DNA of 64,000 bases, taken from the NCBI GenBank assembly GCA_965222065.1, contig OZ244933.1, positions 1,054,001 through 1,118,000 on the forward strand. Reading direction: 5' to 3'. The notes below the pieces were generated by a model. That model saw only the letters and a list, made by a program, of their open reading frames with translations. It was not told where the DNA came from and did not search any database. Positions within the stretch are counted from its first letter, which is position 1, and the number at the start of each line of letters is the position of its first letter. This DNA is from GM7GCV1 sp965222065. Its GTDB lineage: Bacteria; Pseudomonadota; Gammaproteobacteria; Pseudomonadales; GM7GCV1. The position numbers were made by a program, and so were the translations under genes. Below, one piece after another: positions 60,955-64,000 of the stretch.

Positions 60955-63834
60955 GTGACTTCTGTGATTCACAACTCTGACTTCGAATCTCCTTTTGTTT
61001 CCCGCCACATTGGCGTCAGCCCCCAGGATCAGGCCGAGATGCTCTCCGAGCTGGGCGTCAACAGTATGCAAGAGCTCATCAGTCAGGTCGTTCCCGCTTC
61101 CATCCGGGCCGAAGCACCGCTGGACCTGCCTGCCGGCCTGACCGAAGAGCAGGCCCTGGGCAAGCTCAAGACGATTGCCGCCAAAAACCAACCTTTTAAA
61201 TCCTACATAGGGCAGGGTTATTACGGTTGCCATACGCCCAGTGTCATCCTGCGCAACCTGCTGGAGAATCCTGCCTGGTATACGGCGTACACACCCTATC
61301 AGCCGGAAATTTCCCAGGGACGTCTGGAAGCGCTGTTGAACTTCCAAACCATGGTCGCCGACCTTGCAGGCATGCCTCTGGCCAATGCTTCCCTGCTGGA
61401 TGAAGCCACTGCCGCGGCCGAGGCCATGACCCTGTGCCGACGTATGAGCAAATCCAAAGGCAATGTATTTTTTGTCGACGAGGATGTGTTTCCCCAGACG
61501 CTGGAAGTAATCCAGACACGGGCCAATCCCCTCGGAATCGAGGTCGTCGTCGGCAATCCGGAAACCGACCTGCAGCAGCATGACTACTTTGGTGTGCTGG
61601 TCCAGTACCCCGGAGCCAGCGGCCAGATACGACGCCCGGAAACCATCCAGGCTATTTCTGAACACGCTCATGAAAAACGGGCGCTGGTCGCCGTCGCCGC
61701 GGACTTACTGGCACTGACACTGCTCAAGTCGCCGGGCTCTTTGGGCGCTGATATCGCGCTGGGTTCAAGCCAGCGATTTGGTGTATCCCTCGGGTTTGGC
61801 GGCCCCCATGCCGCTTATATGGCCACCCAGGAAGCCTTTAAACGCTCCCTGCCAGGACGTGTTGTCGGTGTATCCGTTGATGCCGATGGCAACCAGGCCT
61901 GCCGACTGGCATTGCAAACCCGCGAGCAACACATCCGCCGGGAAAAAGCCACCAGTAACATTTGTACCGCCCAGGTGTTACTCGCTGTTATTGCCAGCAT
62001 GTACGCTGTTTACCATGGGGCCCGTGGCTTGCAGAAAATTGCCCGCCGTATAAACCAGCTGACTTCTTTGCTCGCAGAGAAGCTCCAGTCACTGGGTTAT
62101 GACCTGGTGAATGATCACTGGTTTGACACCCTGACCGTTCACACCGGGGACAAAACCACCGAGATCCATATGGCTGCCCTGGACCACAGCATCAACCTGC
62201 GCCAGATCGACTCCCAAACCATCGGTCTGTCCATCGACGAGACCACCGACATCGCCGACATAGAAACGCTTCTGCAAATTTTTACGCTGGATGATCATGC
62301 TGAAATCCCGCTGGAAAAAGAGAATGTTTCAACAGACTCATTGCTTCCTGAATTTTTGCGCACTGACGACATCCTGACCCATGAGGTATTTAACCGGTAC
62401 CACACGGAAACCGAAATGATGCGCTATCTGCGCCGACTGGCCGATAAGGATATTGCCCTGGATCGCAGCATGATTCCGCTGGGCTCCTGCACCATGAAAC
62501 TCAACGCTGCCTCTGAAATGATCCCGGTCACCTGGGAAGCCTTTGCCAACATGCACCCTTTCGCCCCCTTTCAGCAGGCCCAGGGCTATCTGCAAATGAT
62601 CGCCGAGCTGGAAGACATGTTATGCAAGGCCACAGGCTACAGTGCCATCAGCCTGCAGCCCAACGCGGGCTCCCAGGGCGAGTACGCCGGCTTACTGGCC
62701 ATTCAGGCCTGGCACCAGTCCCGCGGTGAGGGTCACCGAAACATCTGCCTGATCCCCAGTTCGGCCCACGGGACCAACCCGGCATCGGCCCAGATGTGCA
62801 ACATGAAGGTGGTCGTGGTTGCCTGCGACAACCATGGCAACGTCGACCTGGACGACCTGCGTGACAAATGTGAAGAACATTCTGGCAACCTGTCCACGCT
62901 CATGGTGACCTACCCTTCCACGCACGGTGTGTTTGAAGAAGACATCACCAGCATTTGCGACCTGGTTCACCAGTACGGCGGCCAAGTGTATGTGGACGGC
63001 GCCAATCTCAACGCCATGGTTGGCCTTTGCTATCCGGGCAAATTTGGCGGTGACGTCTCACACCTGAACCTGCACAAAACCTTTTGCATTCCTCACGGGG
63101 GCGGTGGTCCCGGCGTCGGGCCCATCGGCGTGGTTGAGCATCTGGCGCCTTTTATGCCGTCACACAGCGCACTGGACAGCTCCGACAGCAAGCCAGTTGG
63201 GGCGGTATCGGCCGCACCCTATGGCAGTGCCAGCATCCTCCCCATCAGCTGGATGTACATCAACATGATGGGCGGCGAAGGGTTAACCCGCGCCACCGAG
63301 ACCGCCATACTCAATGCCAACTATGTCGCCGAACGACTGAAACCGCATTTCCCGGTGCTTTACAGCGGGCGCCAAAACCGTGTGGCACACGAATGCATTA
63401 TTGATTTACGTCCGCTCAAGGAAAACTCTGGCATCAGCGTGGAAGACGTGGCCAAACGGCTGATCGATTTCGGTTTTCACGCCCCGACCATGTCCTTCCC
63501 GGTATCCGGCACCCTGATGATCGAACCGACCGAAAGTGAATCAAGGGCCGAGCTGGATCGCTTCTGCGATGCCATGATCTGCATTCGCAAGGAAATCGCC
63601 GCGGTCGAAAATGGCGAGTGGCCCCAGGATGACAATCCCCTGGTCAACGCGCCGCACACGGCGCAAAAAGTTTCTGGCAATGAGTGGAAACATCCCTATG
63701 ATCGTGAAACCGCCGCTTACCCACTGGACTACTTGCGACAAAATAAATACTGGTCACCTGTTGCACGGGTGGATAATGTTTATGGCGACAAGAACCTCGT
63801 TTGTTCATGCCCCAGTATTAGTGAATACCAGTAG
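60955..63834 (+). CDS. gcvP: Glycine decarboxylase P protein
   Basis: A 959-residue PLP enzyme decarboxylating glycine and loading the lipoyl arm of GcvH. Both halves of the fused P-protein are present; the PLP lysine is in 'DVSHLNLHKTFCIPHGGGGPG'. Start at the GTG at 60955, or another GTG 9 bases later. Full length. No glycine riboswitch is visible upstream of gcvT. Confidence 0.96.
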   Translation: MTSVIHNSDFESPFVSRHIGVSPQDQAEMLSELGVNSMQELISQVVPASIRAEAPLDLPAGLTEEQALGKLKTIAAKNQPFKSYIGQGYYGCHTPSVILRNLLENPAWYTAYTPYQPEISQGRLEALLNFQTMVADLAGMPLANASLLDEATAAAEAMTLCRRMSKSKGNVFFVDEDVFPQTLEVIQTRANPLGIEVVVGNPETDLQQHDYFGVLVQYPGASGQIRRPETIQAISEHAHEKRALVAVAADLLALTLLKSPGSLGADIALGSSQRFGVSLGFGGPHAAYMATQEAFKRSLPGRVVGVSVDADGNQACRLALQTREQHIRREKATSNICTAQVLLAVIASMYAVYHGARGLQKIARRINQLTSLLAEKLQSLGYDLVNDHWFDTLTVHTGDKTTEIHMAALDHSINLRQIDSQTIGLSIDETTDIADIETLLQIFTLDDHAEIPLEKENVSTDSLLPEFLRTDDILTHEVFNRYHTETEMMRYLRRLADKDIALDRSMIPLGSCTMKLNAASEMIPVTWEAFANMHPFAPFQQAQGYLQMIAELEDMLCKATGYSAISLQPNAGSQGEYAGLLAIQAWHQSRGEGHRNICLIPSSAHGTNPASAQMCNMKVVVVACDNHGNVDLDDLRDKCEEHSGNLSTLMVTYPSTHGVFEEDITSICDLVHQYGGQVYVDGANLNAMVGLCYPGKFGGDVSHLNLHKTFCIPHGGGGPGVGPIGVVEHLAPFMPSHSALDSSDSKPVGAVSAAPYGSASILPISWMYINMMGGEGLTRATETAILNANYVAERLKPHFPVLYSGRQNRVAHECIIDLRPLKENSGISVEDVAKRLIDFGFHAPTMSFPVSGTLMIEPTESESRAELDRFCDAMICIRKEIAAVENGEWPQDDNPLVNAPHTAQKVSGNEWKHPYDRETAAYPLDYLRQNKYWSPVARVDNVYGDKNLVCSCPSISEYQ

Positions 63835-63867
63835 TAGCAAGCAGCTTCCCAAAACAGCGGCCCAAAA

Positions 63868-64000
63868 GTGACACCCGAAACTGATATCAAGCTCTTTTTT
63901 GCCGGGATTTCATCCCTGCTGACGCTGGTCGCCTTTGCGCCCTATATCTGGTCAATCTATCGGGGCGGCACACGCCCCCATGCGTTTTCCTGGATTATCT
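63868..64000 (+). CDS. Truncated membrane protein (runs off window end)
   Basis: A frame from the GTG at 63868 continues past the end. The 44 residues seen hold one hydrophobic helix ('LFFAGISSLLTLVAFAPYIWSIYRG') then 'TRPHAFSWII', typical of small multi-pass, PQ-loop-like membrane proteins of unknown function. Confidence 0.6.
   Translation, partial: MTPETDIKLFFAGISSLLTLVAFAPYIWSIYRGGTRPHAFSWII

Overview
This window is a chromosomal segment of a free-living, probably marine gammaproteobacterium. The evidence is the lysA-dapF-DUF484-xerC block, the miaB / phoH-ybeY-corC-lnt genes, a very large TonB-dependent receptor beside a flavin halogenase, a dedicated-sortase two-component system, and genes for the osmolyte glucosylglycerate. 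I saw no rRNA, tRNA, CRISPR array, transposase or phage gene.

Layout. 1-1663 (minus): dedicated-sortase sensor kinase (cut by the window edge) and its response regulator. 1841-7100: a small membrane protein, glutaredoxin, lptM, lysA, dapF, DUF484, xerC and a SIMPL lipoprotein. 7105-7207: short hairpin repeats. 7224-9849: divergent ilvE and a second PLP aminotransferase. 10254-17006: TonB receptor, cupin-like protein, flavin-dependent halogenase and a DUF6445-like protein. 17243-21320: DUF1820, miaB, a coiled-coil protein, srkA and an FKBP isomerase. 21500-47265: a nitrate-assimilation region containing the transporter, a PP2C-kinase fusion, a porin, a FadL-type protein, an adenylate cyclase, a glucosylglycerate operon that runs into nasT-nasS, a bacterial proteasome-like (Anbu) set, and nirB-nirD-FAD subunit-nitrate reductase. 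47262-53216: DUF2892, a BigR-type regulator, rhodanese, an RND pump with its adaptor, and a SprT protease. 53336-57273: phoH-ybeY-corC-lnt. 57270-64000: AEC transporter, a small unknown, LysR, gcvT, gcvP and a truncated membrane protein.

The central observation is a distributed regulatory circuit. Three separate transcription units (transporter plus kinase/phosphatase, porin, nitrite/nitrate reductase) each begin with a sigma-54 promoter (GG-N10-GC) followed by a leader containing an intrinsic terminator. In each leader a hairpin with an A1/G4 hexaloop overlaps the 5' arm of the terminator, which is the layout of ANTAR antitermination targets. The matching ANTAR protein (NasT) and nitrate sensor (NasS) are encoded in the same window. 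They lie at the end of an operon for making and phosphorolysing glucosylglycerate, a nitrogen-free anionic osmolyte, which suggests that osmolyte choice and nitrate status are co-controlled. The gene pair miaB/phoH, adjacent in many relatives, is split here by about 34 kb that includes this whole region.
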